DNA from: Saprospiraceae bacterium UBA7687
Lineage (GTDB): Bacteria > Bacteroidota > Bacteroidia > Chitinophagales > Saprospiraceae
Direction of reading: 5' to 3'
Length of the DNA stretch: 64,000 nucleotides
Assembly (NCBI GenBank): GCA_002482845.1
Contig: DLGT01000103.1
Span: 62,001-126,000, forward strand
Shown: positions 8,525 through 17,588 of the stretch, piece after piece
How positions within the stretch are numbered: the first letter of the stretch is position 1
How the letters are laid out: the number at the start of each line of letters is the position of its first letter
Position numbers and translations under genes: made by a program
The notes under the pieces: generated by a model
The model's database searches: none
Told to the model about the DNA's origin: nothing
The model's input: the letters and a program-made list of their open reading frames with translations, nothing else

Positions 8525-9195
8525 GACAATTTAAGACAAATAAGTTTATGAACCTAAGTTTAATTGTGCTTTTTGTTTCAATAATATGCTCTGTATTGGT
8601 TCTCATCCAATACAGAGCATTATCTGATATTTTGAAGGTATTTGGTATTTACTTTTTGATATCAAATTGTATTGAGATATTGGCCCTTTTTCTTGCTGAA
8701 AATAAGATATCCAATTTATTTTTATTTCATATTAATACAGTGATCGAATTCTGGTTTTTGGTGATCTTTTTTTATGTTTGTGACAGAAAGTATGGAAAAC
8801 CCTTTCCACTTATTCCTGTATTGCTTCAAGGTTTGATTATCATTGTAGCAAATTCCATTTTTGTACAAAAAATCGATATGTTCAATTCTTATTCTGCCAC
8901 TTTGGTCAATCTTGTTTTACTTATTTTTTCTTTTAGATTTTTCTTTGTCACTATGGATGTAGATGTCAATAAAGAACTAAAGATTGTCAAACTGATCGTA
9001 TCATGTTTGTTGTTAGTTTTTGGGACATCACTCGTTGTTTTATTATTTAGTAATGCTATGCTTAGTATAGCAACTACGTACCAATTATTTATATGGGATT
9101 TCAGAGGCATATTGATCCTATCTACCAAAGTAATATTTGGACTAACCTTTGCGAAATTATTATTCGAATCACGATCTAAAACACTACAATTATGA
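8512..9195 (+). CDS. Multi-spanning membrane protein of the two-component operon
   Basis: 227 residues with about six or seven hydrophobic segments (roughly 14-31, 35-58, 66-85, 94-112, 120-143, 155-180 and 195-215) and almost no soluble loops. The frame's first ATG at 8512 overlaps the lipoprotein gene by 13 bases. A second ATG at 8548, just before the first hydrophobic segment, is equally possible. Its stop codon overlaps the kinase ATG (ATGA at 9192-9195), so translation is probably coupled. No family is recognised. It may provide the sensory membrane part for the kinase, which has only one span (inference). Confidence 0.6.
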   Translation: MWKIRQFKTNKFMNLSLIVLFVSIICSVLVLIQYRALSDILKVFGIYFLISNCIEILALFLAENKISNLFLFHINTVIEFWFLVIFFYVCDRKYGKPFPLIPVLLQGLIIIVANSIFVQKIDMFNSYSATLVNLVLLIFSFRFFFVTMDVDVNKELKIVKLIVSCLLLVFGTSLVVLLFSNAMLSIATTYQLFIWDFRGILILSTKVIFGLTFAKLLFESRSKTLQL

Positions 9196-9983
9196 AAGAT
9201 CAAGAATTAATGCTGACCATCATGTTTGGAGTGATAATTATGTTGGTAGTTATCGTCATCACCATTTGGTTTTTTAATCAAGGTCAGAAAAAAATCATCG
9301 CCATAAAACTCCAAAAAAAGGAAAATGAACTGGCTTTCCAAAAAACCTTGCTCATCAATACTGTCAAAACCCAAGAAACAGAACGAGACCGTATTTCATC
9401 TGAGTTGCATGATGATATTGCATCCAAGCTCAACATCATACATCTAAATATCCACCTTTTAAAGAAAAAAATAAAAGACGATCCTGAAGTGGAAAAACTC
9501 ATTGACCAAATAGAATCGTCGCTCAAACAAAGTACAGAACGTACACGAAACCTATCTCATGAATTAATGCCACAACTACTCAAAAAATTCGGTATCCATC
9601 ACGCCCTAAAGGAGATGGCCAATATTATTAATATATCTCAGGTAGTACAACTTAGCATAAAATCTGAACACCTGATCCAATTAAATGATGATTTCAAACT
9701 CTTACACCTATATAGAATCATCCAAGAATTACTCAATAACACTTTAAAATATGCCAAAGCCAGCATTGTAGAAATAGTTTTTGAACTAGATAATGAGTTT
9801 TTAGTGATGACTTATCGGGACAATGGTATCGGATTTGATCCAGAAAACTTAACATCGGGACTAGGTATTGGAAATATAAAAACTAGAAGTGAACTATTAA
9901 AAGGCGTCTACAAGATAACTTCGGATAAAACAAAAAAAGGCATGTTATTTTACTTAAAATTCCCAAACAATGACCAAGATTAG
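9192..9983 (+). CDS. Sensor histidine kinase (HisKA_3 / NarL partner type)
   Basis: 263 residues. One membrane segment (about 8-28) has essentially no extracytoplasmic domain. A short coiled linker leads to the HisKA_3 dimerisation box ERDRISSELHDDIASKL, with the phospho-acceptor His73. The HATPase domain follows, with an N-box (IIQELLNNTLKYAKA) and G1 box (DNGIGFDP, then GLGIGNI). With no visible sensor domain, the signal probably comes through the preceding membrane protein or lipoprotein (inference). It overlaps the response regulator by 14 bases. Confidence 0.9.
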   Translation: MKDQELMLTIMFGVIIMLVVIVITIWFFNQGQKKIIAIKLQKKENELAFQKTLLINTVKTQETERDRISSELHDDIASKLNIIHLNIHLLKKKIKDDPEVEKLIDQIESSLKQSTERTRNLSHELMPQLLKKFGIHHALKEMANIINISQVVQLSIKSEHLIQLNDDFKLLHLYRIIQELLNNTLKYAKASIVEIVFELDNEFLVMTYRDNGIGFDPENLTSGLGIGNIKTRSELLKGVYKITSDKTKKGMLFYLKFPNNDQD

Positions 9984-10635
9984 AGTAGGCATCGTAGATG
10001 ATGAAAGATTATTTATCCAAGGTATGAGAATGATCCTAGAGCAGGATGAAGACCTTACAGTAAGTTTTGAAGCAGAAAACGGCTTAGAATTATTAGAGAA
10101 ATTGGCTGAAGACGAAAATCTTGCTGATGTTGTTTTGCTGGACTTGGCCATGCCACTTTTGGACGGTGTTGATACCCTACTCAAGATCATAAGTCTTTCC
10201 ATTCCTATCAAAGTCATCATCCTTACGTCACATTATAATGACTCTATGATTGTAAAATTGCTAGATGAAGGTGCATCTGGATTTTTGGCTAAAAACGAAC
10301 ATCCAGACATTGTCATTCAAACCATAAAAGGTGTACATAGAAAAGGATTTTTTATCAATGACCACATTATGCAATTGATCAGAGATAGACGATTACTTGC
10401 AAAACGAAAACTGGTGGACATAGATCTTACACACAGAGAAATAGAAATTCTAAAACTTATCTGTAAAGAATATACCAATAAAGAAATCGCAGACAGTCTG
10501 AAAATCAGTTCACGGACTGTAGAAGGTCACAGAAAAAGTATTTTAGAGAAAATAGATTGCAAAAACACCGCAGGGATGGTGATCTATGCGATCGAACACA
10601 AGTTATACGATGTCCATATTTCACCATTTAACTGA
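9970..10635 (+). CDS. NarL/FixJ-type response regulator
   Basis: 221 residues. The receiver domain has the acidic pair Asp10-Asp11, the phospho-acceptor Asp58 (VVLLDLAMP), the switch Thr (VIILTSHY) and Lys (FLAKNE). A C-terminal LuxR helix-turn-helix follows (LTHREIEILKLI, YTNKEIADSL, SSRTVEGHRKSI). It is the cognate regulator of the kinase it overlaps and closes the operon. Targets are unknown; autoregulation of the operon is plausible but no operator could be identified. Confidence 0.92.
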   Translation: MTKIRVGIVDDERLFIQGMRMILEQDEDLTVSFEAENGLELLEKLAEDENLADVVLLDLAMPLLDGVDTLLKIISLSIPIKVIILTSHYNDSMIVKLLDEGASGFLAKNEHPDIVIQTIKGVHRKGFFINDHIMQLIRDRRLLAKRKLVDIDLTHREIEILKLICKEYTNKEIADSLKISSRTVEGHRKSILEKIDCKNTAGMVIYAIEHKLYDVHISPFN

Positions 10636-10669
10636 ACAGTATAAAGTGTGAGAATATTCTGAATCAAAA

Positions 10670-10709
10670 CATTACAACTCCGGCAATCTTCCTGCAAAGT
10701 ACCAAATGC
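10670..10709 (-). repeat. 40-bp copy of the tolC-like 3' end (copy A, remnant)
   Basis: The segment is identical to 13121-13160 at 38 of 40 positions (differences at 10690 and 10699). On the minus strand it still encodes the TolC-like tail IWYFAGRLPEL and its stop codon. It lies 7 bases beyond the TAG stop of the 718-residue gene and in the same reading frame. It looks like the residue of a second tolC 3' end or one arm of a duplication. Confidence 0.8.
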
Positions 10710-10716
10710 TTATGGT

Positions 10717-12873
10717 CTAAGGAGTCAGTGTTGTCAAAGATATTCCGGATGCTTTTTCAAATAATGGTACTTCATCAATCCTAAGAATAATAAGACGCTT
10801 GTAAAATTCATTTTCATCTAATGATGTATAAATACGATATTTGAGCTTTACATCTAAGGACAAAATTTGATCTATTATTTTTGCACAGCCCTTCCCTATT
10901 TCTTCATAAGTTCCTACAATTTTATAGTTCTTACCTTTAAAATCAAATACCACCAAATATTGCCAATCATTATTTTTTTTTATATAAATATTCTCAATAT
11001 TTAACTTTTGATTCAATAAATTGTAAATATTTGGAAATGCAATATTAAAGTTACAGATTGTATCTACTTTGTTATTTTCATAAGAAGTATTGACAACAAC
11101 TTGCGGAACAAAACTATCATCATTTAGGTAGAACTCATAAAAGAAAGCAAAAATTCGATCCAGATCGATTAACTCATAAGGAATATTTGCTGCTACATTT
11201 TGCATCATTTTACTGATATGCTTATTATTTTTTACAACTTTTTTATAAAAGCTTTGAAATTCCTTCAGCTGACTTGTTTTTAAGTACTTATTACTTTCAA
11301 AATTTAAAGGAATACTACTTTCTCTGTAATTTTCATCAGCGTAAAAATAGTTTAGTTTTAATTGATGAAGTACATGAAGTGAATCATGAAAAGAAAGGCC
11401 AATGTTCAGGTTTTCTTTTTTGATTCCTGTATTTTTATCATACATATATACGAAGAATGTATCAATTTTAAAATCTGGGCCAAATAAATTTCGAATGAAT
11501 GAAAAGTCAAAAATACCAACTTTCCTCTTTAAATCTGAATCTACGATCATCTTGGTGAAAAGTCTCCTTATCCCTTGACTAATAAAAGCCTTTTTATAGT
11601 GGAGTTGGCTTTCAATATTTTCATTAATATTCTCTAAAGAAAGTTTGTAGATATTATCATTAAAATACACTTCTACGTTGTTCTTATCGACTTTTACTTT
11701 TAATGTTTGATCAGCGTACTCTGGGAACACGATTTTAAAAATATTATTGATTAAATCATGATAATTTAATTCATCTAAATTTATAATCAATCTATCATAC
11801 CCCTTTAATTCTGCAATCATTTGATCTAGAGCATACCCTTCCTTTAAGTACTTATGTAATGTTAGCGGACTTGTGTTATTTTTGAGCTTTATACCAGCAA
11901 AATCTAAATTTTCAAGAAAAGTCTTTCTACCTCTTTCAGTGGAAAGAATCTTATTGTAAAAGTAATATTTGACAATTTCATCAATCCTTTGTGTCTTAAT
12001 ATTATTTTGAATGTAATCAAATAAAGCTGGATCTATAATTTTTACATTTCTAATCGAATCTAAAAGGTTTTCACCATTAAATTTTCGTGTTATATCTAGA
12101 ACAAGATGAAAAGTATCTTTTGTAATTTTATCTCTTTTGTAACCACCAAACATTGAAAACATGTTATTCTGACCTGAATCAGAGTTATAAATTGAGTCAG
12201 AGACAATTTGAAAGCCCATTTTTTGATTTACGTATGTTTGCAAGTCAATTTTTTTAAGCCCCAGAGTATCTAATTCAAAAACGACATGGTCAAAAGTGGT
12301 ATTGATTTGCTTTACAGTTTTAGAATAAACATATCCTTCTATGTTTTGATACTCTACCATCGGGATATATATTTCTTTCATTTCAGAATCACTAAAATAT
12401 GACAAATTACTATTTATGATGAAATAAGTAGATTTTGGATCTTCATATTTTTTTGTTACTTTTTGACATAATGTTCCCATATATTCAATACTTAATGTAT
12501 CGTATGATATAGTATCCATAGCATTAAGTAATCCTAATAAATCAAAAGCTTTGCTTAATTCTTTTGTGGTGGTTTGTACATATATTCCATTTTCTCTTTC
12601 TAGTATAGTACAATTCCCATTCTTTTTATTGATATAATGGTAGCTTTGATCTGCGAAAACTGACATTTGTAAGGTGACTATCATCGAATCATTGTAATAG
12701 ATCACTTGCTGACTCTCACTAATGGCAGCAAAAAATTGATTAGGTGGTTCATTCGGATCTCCGATAGAAATATCATACGAAAATGTGTCTAAATTAGGAA
12801 TTTGACAAATAACAATATTATTGCCAACAGATGATAGAAATACAAAAAGTACCAATGTCTTAAATGTGTTCAT
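10717..12873 (-). CDS. Large secreted protein of unknown function
   Basis: 718 residues. The N-terminus is a signal peptide (MNTFKTLVLFVFLSSVGNN followed by IVICQ). The first ~190 mature residues are beta-rich and may resemble the DUF4412/LolA-like proteins of Bacteroidota (low confidence). The rest is Lys/Asn/Ile-rich with alternating strands and helices and no recognised motif. Base composition is even more AT-rich than the neighbouring export genes. It sits directly downstream of the tolC-like gene, between two copies of that gene's last 40 bases, so it may be a later arrival at this locus. A possible -7 box TAttTTTG lies on the minus strand at 12953-12960, suggesting its own transcript. 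Confidence 0.55.
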   Translation of the reverse strand: MNTFKTLVLFVFLSSVGNNIVICQIPNLDTFSYDISIGDPNEPPNQFFAAISESQQVIYYNDSMIVTLQMSVFADQSYHYINKKNGNCTILERENGIYVQTTTKELSKAFDLLGLLNAMDTISYDTLSIEYMGTLCQKVTKKYEDPKSTYFIINSNLSYFSDSEMKEIYIPMVEYQNIEGYVYSKTVKQINTTFDHVVFELDTLGLKKIDLQTYVNQKMGFQIVSDSIYNSDSGQNNMFSMFGGYKRDKITKDTFHLVLDITRKFNGENLLDSIRNVKIIDPALFDYIQNNIKTQRIDEIVKYYFYNKILSTERGRKTFLENLDFAGIKLKNNTSPLTLHKYLKEGYALDQMIAELKGYDRLIINLDELNYHDLINNIFKIVFPEYADQTLKVKVDKNNVEVYFNDNIYKLSLENINENIESQLHYKKAFISQGIRRLFTKMIVDSDLKRKVGIFDFSFIRNLFGPDFKIDTFFVYMYDKNTGIKKENLNIGLSFHDSLHVLHQLKLNYFYADENYRESSIPLNFESNKYLKTSQLKEFQSFYKKVVKNNKHISKMMQNVAANIPYELIDLDRIFAFFYEFYLNDDSFVPQVVVNTSYENNKVDTICNFNIAFPNIYNLLNQKLNIENIYIKKNNDWQYLVVFDFKGKNYKIVGTYEEIGKGCAKIIDQILSLDVKLKYRIYTSLDENEFYKRLIILRIDEVPLFEKASGISLTTLTP

Positions 12874-13120
12874 TCGCTAAATTTTAGTCCAGTAATTCAT
12901 AAAATAATTCCCGTGTTTATAAAACAGTACAACTTACCCATTGCAAATAGACCAAAAATAACATTTGAAGTTGTTGTTTTGTGATATAACCCATAATATC
13001 AAGGCAAAAGTATACTTTTTTATTTAATCATCTGTTTAAAGTTATGCAATACTCATGGCTAATACCAATCGAGCACATGTCAATAATATATTTTGATGAT
13101 TGTAAAAAATGCCTTTTATA

Positions 13121-13160
13121 CATTACAACTCCGGCAATCTCCCTGCAAAATACCAAATGC
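13121..13160 (-). repeat. 40-bp tolC-like 3' end, intact copy (copy B)
   Basis: This is the genuine end of the TolC-like coding sequence (IWYFAGRLPEL plus stop). It is repeated 2451 bases away at 10670-10709 in direct orientation with two mismatches. The two copies bracket the 718-residue gene and its upstream spacer (12874-13120). Confidence 0.8.
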
Positions 13161-14535
13161 CATAGTAAGACATATTATTTTTTGCCAAAATCTCTGTTAG
13201 CTTTATTCTTGCATTGATGTAAGCTTGCTCTCTACTATTGACCAGAAAGAGACTGCTTTCTCCAATATTAAATAACCTTCTCTCCGCATCGAGCATTTGT
13301 CGGTACAATTCTACGGTGTTGTTAAATATATCTATTTGATCTAATGTAGCACGCCATTCGGTGATATAGTTTTCAAATTTTATACTGATCTCATTGGACT
13401 TTTCACGAAGCATCATATCCGTCTCTTGAATCTTAAGATCTGCCAGTTTGACATCTCCACGTTCCTTCCTTAAGAAAAGTGGCATTTTAAATTCCATACC
13501 CCATTTGTAATTATTAATAGAGAAATTGGTCGTTTCACTTGCGCCGAATGCTTCAGATAATGGGTTATATTGTAGATTAAGTTTTGGCTTTAACTTATCT
13601 CTTTTAAGGCTTTTCTCTACTTCTAGTTGGAGCAACTTCTGACGCAATACTTCTAGGTAAGGATGGGCTTCAGGTAGTAGGTTATTGTTAATATTGGGTA
13701 CATTGTTTTTGGCCAATTGTGTTGTTGTCACAATATCTAAAGGTTGAGCATTGGATTCATAGCCTACATTTTGCATATTATCATTCCAAAACTGACCTGA
13801 TAGTGCATTAGATGCCTTAACAAACTCCATCTCTGCTTGTGAAAGACTTAAACTTATATTTTGGACCTGAATACTGGCTTCCACTGTATCGATACCTGGT
13901 CTATCTCCTTTTAATGCAAATGATCTAACAGCTTCGTATCTAAGTCTTGCATTCTCTACTGCATCATTTAATATCTGACGCACATGGTAAGCCCTAAACC
14001 AATCCCAATAAGCATTTGAGGTCTGAAAAAGTAACTCATTGGTCATATCTTGTTGTTGATTTACAGCTAAGTTTTGACCTATCCTTGCAGTTTTGACTTG
14101 TGCTCTACGATCATCAATGAGTAGTCCTTGACCGAGAGGCACAGAAACACCAGCGTACCAAAGTCCGTTATCAGGTGTTGTATTTTCATTGCCAAGAAAG
14201 ACACCTCTATTGATATCATAGCCTCCTTTCAGATCTATACCTGTCCAAGTAGGAACTTTTATTTCACCATTGATCAAGCTGTAATAATTCTTGTTATCAA
14301 AGTTTTTCTGAGAAATGGTACTTTGTGCTGTAGGATCAAAACTACCCTTTGCCTTCAGTAAATCAGCAGCCGCAAAATCACGTTGCATCAATGCTCTGCC
14401 AGCCATCGGGTGATATCTCTTCACTTGATCAAAGACAGTTTCTATGGTCAATACAGGTGCTGAAGTCTGACCGAATGTGACCAAAGTAAAACATAACCCA
14501 AGACCAAAAATCAAAAAGTGAAATACGAATTTCAT
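13123..14535 (-). CDS. TolC family outer-membrane efflux protein
   Basis: 470 residues from the ATG at 14535, which comes one base after the HlyD stop codon. A longer frame to 14565 would overlap that gene and place a charged stretch before the signal peptide. A signal peptide (FHFLIFGLGLCFTLVTFGQ) is followed by the alpha-barrel/beta-barrel repeat of TolC-type proteins. These include paired long coiled segments with polar heptads and strands such as WYAGVSVPLGQGLL and WGMEFKMPLFL. It forms the outer-membrane exit duct for the HlyD-ABC pair encoded just upstream in the same operon. Its final 40 bases are duplicated downstream of the next gene. Confidence 0.85.
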   Translation of the reverse strand: MKFVFHFLIFGLGLCFTLVTFGQTSAPVLTIETVFDQVKRYHPMAGRALMQRDFAAADLLKAKGSFDPTAQSTISQKNFDNKNYYSLINGEIKVPTWTGIDLKGGYDINRGVFLGNENTTPDNGLWYAGVSVPLGQGLLIDDRRAQVKTARIGQNLAVNQQQDMTNELLFQTSNAYWDWFRAYHVRQILNDAVENARLRYEAVRSFALKGDRPGIDTVEASIQVQNISLSLSQAEMEFVKASNALSGQFWNDNMQNVGYESNAQPLDIVTTTQLAKNNVPNINNNLLPEAHPYLEVLRQKLLQLEVEKSLKRDKLKPKLNLQYNPLSEAFGASETTNFSINNYKWGMEFKMPLFLRKERGDVKLADLKIQETDMMLREKSNEISIKFENYITEWRATLDQIDIFNNTVELYRQMLDAERRLFNIGESSLFLVNSREQAYINARIKLTEILAKNNMSYYGIWYFAGRLPEL

Positions 14536-14536
14536 T

Positions 14537-15904
14537 TTACTTTTTATTATCTTTTTCTGCTTCATCAGTCTTTGTATTCAGTTTATAATAATCTGGTGGA
14601 AATCCATTTATTTGTCGCCATATTTCATACCATACACTCACATTTTTAAGTAATGTCAGCGTTCGTACGCCTGCACCTACACGCAATTGTTCAGGCCACG
14701 GATGTGCGCTTCCTTTTGGTTTAACTAGGACTCTGTACAGTTGATTCGGAGAGATAAAATTGTCTATGGCCAATACTTCTCCTTCATACGTACCAAAAGA
14801 TATTCCAGGCCACCCAGAAAAAATAATAGCTGGCCATCCATCAAATTGCATCATTACTTTTTGACCTTTTTCAAACAATGGTAAGTCTATTGGTCGCACA
14901 TACATTTGTACGGCAAGATCGTATACCGCTGGCATGATACTGACGATTTGCGCACCTTCTTTGATAGTCTCGCCGATACCTACTTGCTGCGCTTGAGTGA
15001 CATAGCCATCTTGTGGAGCAAGTATATGGTAAAAAGTATTCCTAATCTCATAGTTATTATATTGATTTTGAAGTTTATTTATGGTCGCTTCTGTATCAAA
15101 TTTACCTGACAATGCGGTGTACTTATCAGAATTAGCCTTTGCTATTTTGTCTTTATAATCTGCTTGTATGCTATTCAGTTCGATCTTACTATTGATTAAT
15201 TCATTTTTTGAAGTAAGCCATTTATTCTCTTGCGAAATGACCTTTGCTTGAGACTCCTGAAGTTTAAGATTTCTATTTTCTAAATCTGTCAGTGATCTCA
15301 ATCCTTCTTCATATAGCGACTTAAAACGCTCAAACTGTTCTTTAGCAACATCAAAATTAACCCTAGCTGCTTGCAAATCTATGCTATCAGATGTTACCTT
15401 TAATATGTTTTGTTGTACCTTATTTTGAGCCTGACTGATCTTTAATTTCAGCGCAGTTGCCAGGGCATTTATTTGGCCTTCGAGTGCTTTTACTTTTTCG
15501 TCATAAGACAATCTAGAAAACTCTTTAGCATCTAATTGAAGCTGTGTATTACCAAGCAAATTAGGGTCTAAATAATCTTCCTTAACTTCCGATATGCGAA
15601 GTATCGTATCTCCTTTATTGACAAACTGGCCTTCTACGACATACCATTTTTCTATACGTCCAGCTATGACGGATTGTATCGTTTGTGGTCGTTGCTCAGG
15701 ATTGAGTGCTATCAACTCACCTGGTGCACGAACGTTTTGAGTCCATGGCAAAAACAAAATAATCACAAATATAATGGCGAGTAAAAACACAAATTTTACT
15801 AACCTATCGTGAGAATAAGAATATGAATCCTTAAGTTTTTGAAAGGATGTAAAATTTTCTTTTCGAAATAAATGATTGATACTTTGATCTGATAAATTTA
15901 ACAT
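14537..15904 (-). CDS. HlyD family periplasmic adaptor (membrane fusion protein)
   Basis: 455 residues with one membrane segment (about 36-53, LVKFVFLLAIIFVIILFLPW). A split biotinyl-lipoyl domain follows (VRAPGELIALNPEQRPQTIQ, later FYHILAPQDGYVTQAQQVGIGE). A long alpha-helical hairpin (about 125-270) and C-terminal beta-barrel regions complete the adaptor layout. It should bridge the inner-membrane ABC protein and the TolC duct across the periplasm. The ABC stop and this start are 2 bases apart, and the TolC gene starts right after its stop, so all are one transcript. Confidence 0.88.
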   Translation of the reverse strand: MLNLSDQSINHLFRKENFTSFQKLKDSYSYSHDRLVKFVFLLAIIFVIILFLPWTQNVRAPGELIALNPEQRPQTIQSVIAGRIEKWYVVEGQFVNKGDTILRISEVKEDYLDPNLLGNTQLQLDAKEFSRLSYDEKVKALEGQINALATALKLKISQAQNKVQQNILKVTSDSIDLQAARVNFDVAKEQFERFKSLYEEGLRSLTDLENRNLKLQESQAKVISQENKWLTSKNELINSKIELNSIQADYKDKIAKANSDKYTALSGKFDTEATINKLQNQYNNYEIRNTFYHILAPQDGYVTQAQQVGIGETIKEGAQIVSIMPAVYDLAVQMYVRPIDLPLFEKGQKVMMQFDGWPAIIFSGWPGISFGTYEGEVLAIDNFISPNQLYRVLVKPKGSAHPWPEQLRVGAGVRTLTLLKNVSVWYEIWRQINGFPPDYYKLNTKTDEAEKDNKK

Positions 15905-15906
15905 AT

Positions 15907-17586
15907 CTATTTCTTATTTACAATTTGAGTATCGACTACTTTTCCATCATCTAGCGTGATAATCCTATCTGTGAGTTGCATAATATCTGGATCTTTTGAT
16001 ACAACTATCACCGTGCGTTCCGCATTTTTTTGCAAAATGTATTTGAAAATCTGCAATTTCTCTTTCTTTTCTATATTCTTAAAGATATCCTCTACGATCA
16101 TCAACCTTGGCTCTTTAAGAAGATTACGCGCCAAAATGATCTTTTGTGTGACGCTACCAGGTAGTCTTTTACCTTGTGGGCCTATTTCTGTATTATATCC
16201 TTGTGGTAATTGATGTATAAACGAGGTCAGACCAATATTATCTAAGACTTCTGATATCTTATATTGGCTAATGTCCCGACCAACTGTAAGGTTTTCTAAA
16301 AGTGTCCCTTCAAAGATTCTGTCCTCAGAAATACATTCTGCGATATAGCTTCGCAATTGAGTGATATCATAGTTTTTTATCGGAATGTTATCATATATAA
16401 TATTACCGCGCTGTGGCTCAAAAAATGCAGTCATCAGTTTGAGTAACGTTGCTTTACCGCTACCATTAGATCCCGTTAATGTTACTTTTTCATTGGATTT
16501 AATATCAAGGTTGAAATCTTGCAAACTATAATCGACACTGTCAGGATATTTAAAATATAAGTTATGTATACTCACTGACATTCCTTGTTGATCTTCATTG
16601 ACAATATTAGAATGTCCTGATGATTTCTCTAATTCTAAGTCTGTTACTTGACCGATTTTCTCGATAGATGTTAATAAATCATACACAACTTCAAGGGTAA
16701 GCAAAAGTTTCTCTGTAGATGAAATGAGCAATAATATCACAATCTCCGCAGCTACGAACTGACCAATATTCATTTGTTGATTAAAAACAAGAATACCACC
16801 CAAGATTAAAAAACCTGCAGCAATTAATATTTTAAAGAATATGAATAAATAATATTGTCTTAGCAAAATTTTAAAATGGCCTTCTCTAGCATCAAGATAT
16901 TTTTCTACCAATACATCTGTTTTTCTAACTGGAAGTGATGTGTCACAAGACAACCTAAAGGTAGTATTTGTACGAGCAACTTCTTCTAACCAAAAAGCCA
17001 CTTTGTATTTATATTTCGATTCTACAATGCTAGATTTGAGTCCTCTCTGAAATATATAACTCCCGATAATAATACCCAAAACTATAATCAAAACACTAAA
17101 TATAATGAAAAAAGGATGGTAAAATGATAACAAAATCAATCCAAACAAAATACTCAACGCCGCAGCTGTCATTTCTAACAATACTTTGGCCACACCTTTC
17201 TGAATCGAAATGGTATCAAAAAATCTATTCATCAATTCTGGCGCATATTGATTTTGTAATGCATCCATTCGAATACGTGGTATCCTGTAGGCAAACTCAA
17301 AAGCTGATCGTGTGAATATGTCTTTTTGTAGATCTTCGGTGATTCTTAATTGGAAAATTTGCAATAAGCCATTTAGTACATAACCAATTAAAACTATCCC
17401 TACAAGCAAAATCCAAGATGCAGACACTTCACCACCTTGTATAAGGTTAATAATGGCTTGAATACCTAAAGGAAGACTTAATGCGATCAATCCATTGAAT
17501 ATTGCAAATATGTACAAATTCCTTATGGCATCCTTATTGGGTTGAAGCAGCCTAAAAAATCGTTGTACTGGCGTGTAAGTAATCAT
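15907..17586 (-). CDS. ABC exporter protein (membrane domain plus ATPase) with degenerate nucleotide-binding motifs
   Basis: 559 residues. An ABC-type-1 membrane domain with about six spans covers roughly residues 20-300, and an ATPase domain covers about 335-555. Every ATPase motif departs from consensus. Walker A is GSNGSGKAT, with Ala379 where the Mg-binding Ser/Thr should be. The Q-loop residue is Glu (CISEDRIF). The signature is LPGSV instead of LSGGQ. Walker B is RLMIVEDIF, with Glu-Asp in place of Asp-Glu. The switch His is replaced (VVSKDPD). The fold is clearly an exporter half-transporter with no peptidase domain, partnered by HlyD and TolC. ATP hydrolysis may be weak or absent. The substrate is unknown. 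Confidence 0.85.
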   Translation of the reverse strand: MITYTPVQRFFRLLQPNKDAIRNLYIFAIFNGLIALSLPLGIQAIINLIQGGEVSASWILLVGIVLIGYVLNGLLQIFQLRITEDLQKDIFTRSAFEFAYRIPRIRMDALQNQYAPELMNRFFDTISIQKGVAKVLLEMTAAALSILFGLILLSFYHPFFIIFSVLIIVLGIIIGSYIFQRGLKSSIVESKYKYKVAFWLEEVARTNTTFRLSCDTSLPVRKTDVLVEKYLDAREGHFKILLRQYYLFIFFKILIAAGFLILGGILVFNQQMNIGQFVAAEIVILLLISSTEKLLLTLEVVYDLLTSIEKIGQVTDLELEKSSGHSNIVNEDQQGMSVSIHNLYFKYPDSVDYSLQDFNLDIKSNEKVTLTGSNGSGKATLLKLMTAFFEPQRGNIIYDNIPIKNYDITQLRSYIAECISEDRIFEGTLLENLTVGRDISQYKISEVLDNIGLTSFIHQLPQGYNTEIGPQGKRLPGSVTQKIILARNLLKEPRLMIVEDIFKNIEKKEKLQIFKYILQKNAERTVIVVSKDPDIMQLTDRIITLDDGKVVDTQIVNKK

Positions 17587-17588
17587 AT

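Noticed and set aside
14536..14565. Longer TolC start overlapping the HlyD gene
   Set aside because: It would add a charged stretch before the signal peptide; the ATG one base after the HlyD stop fits better.
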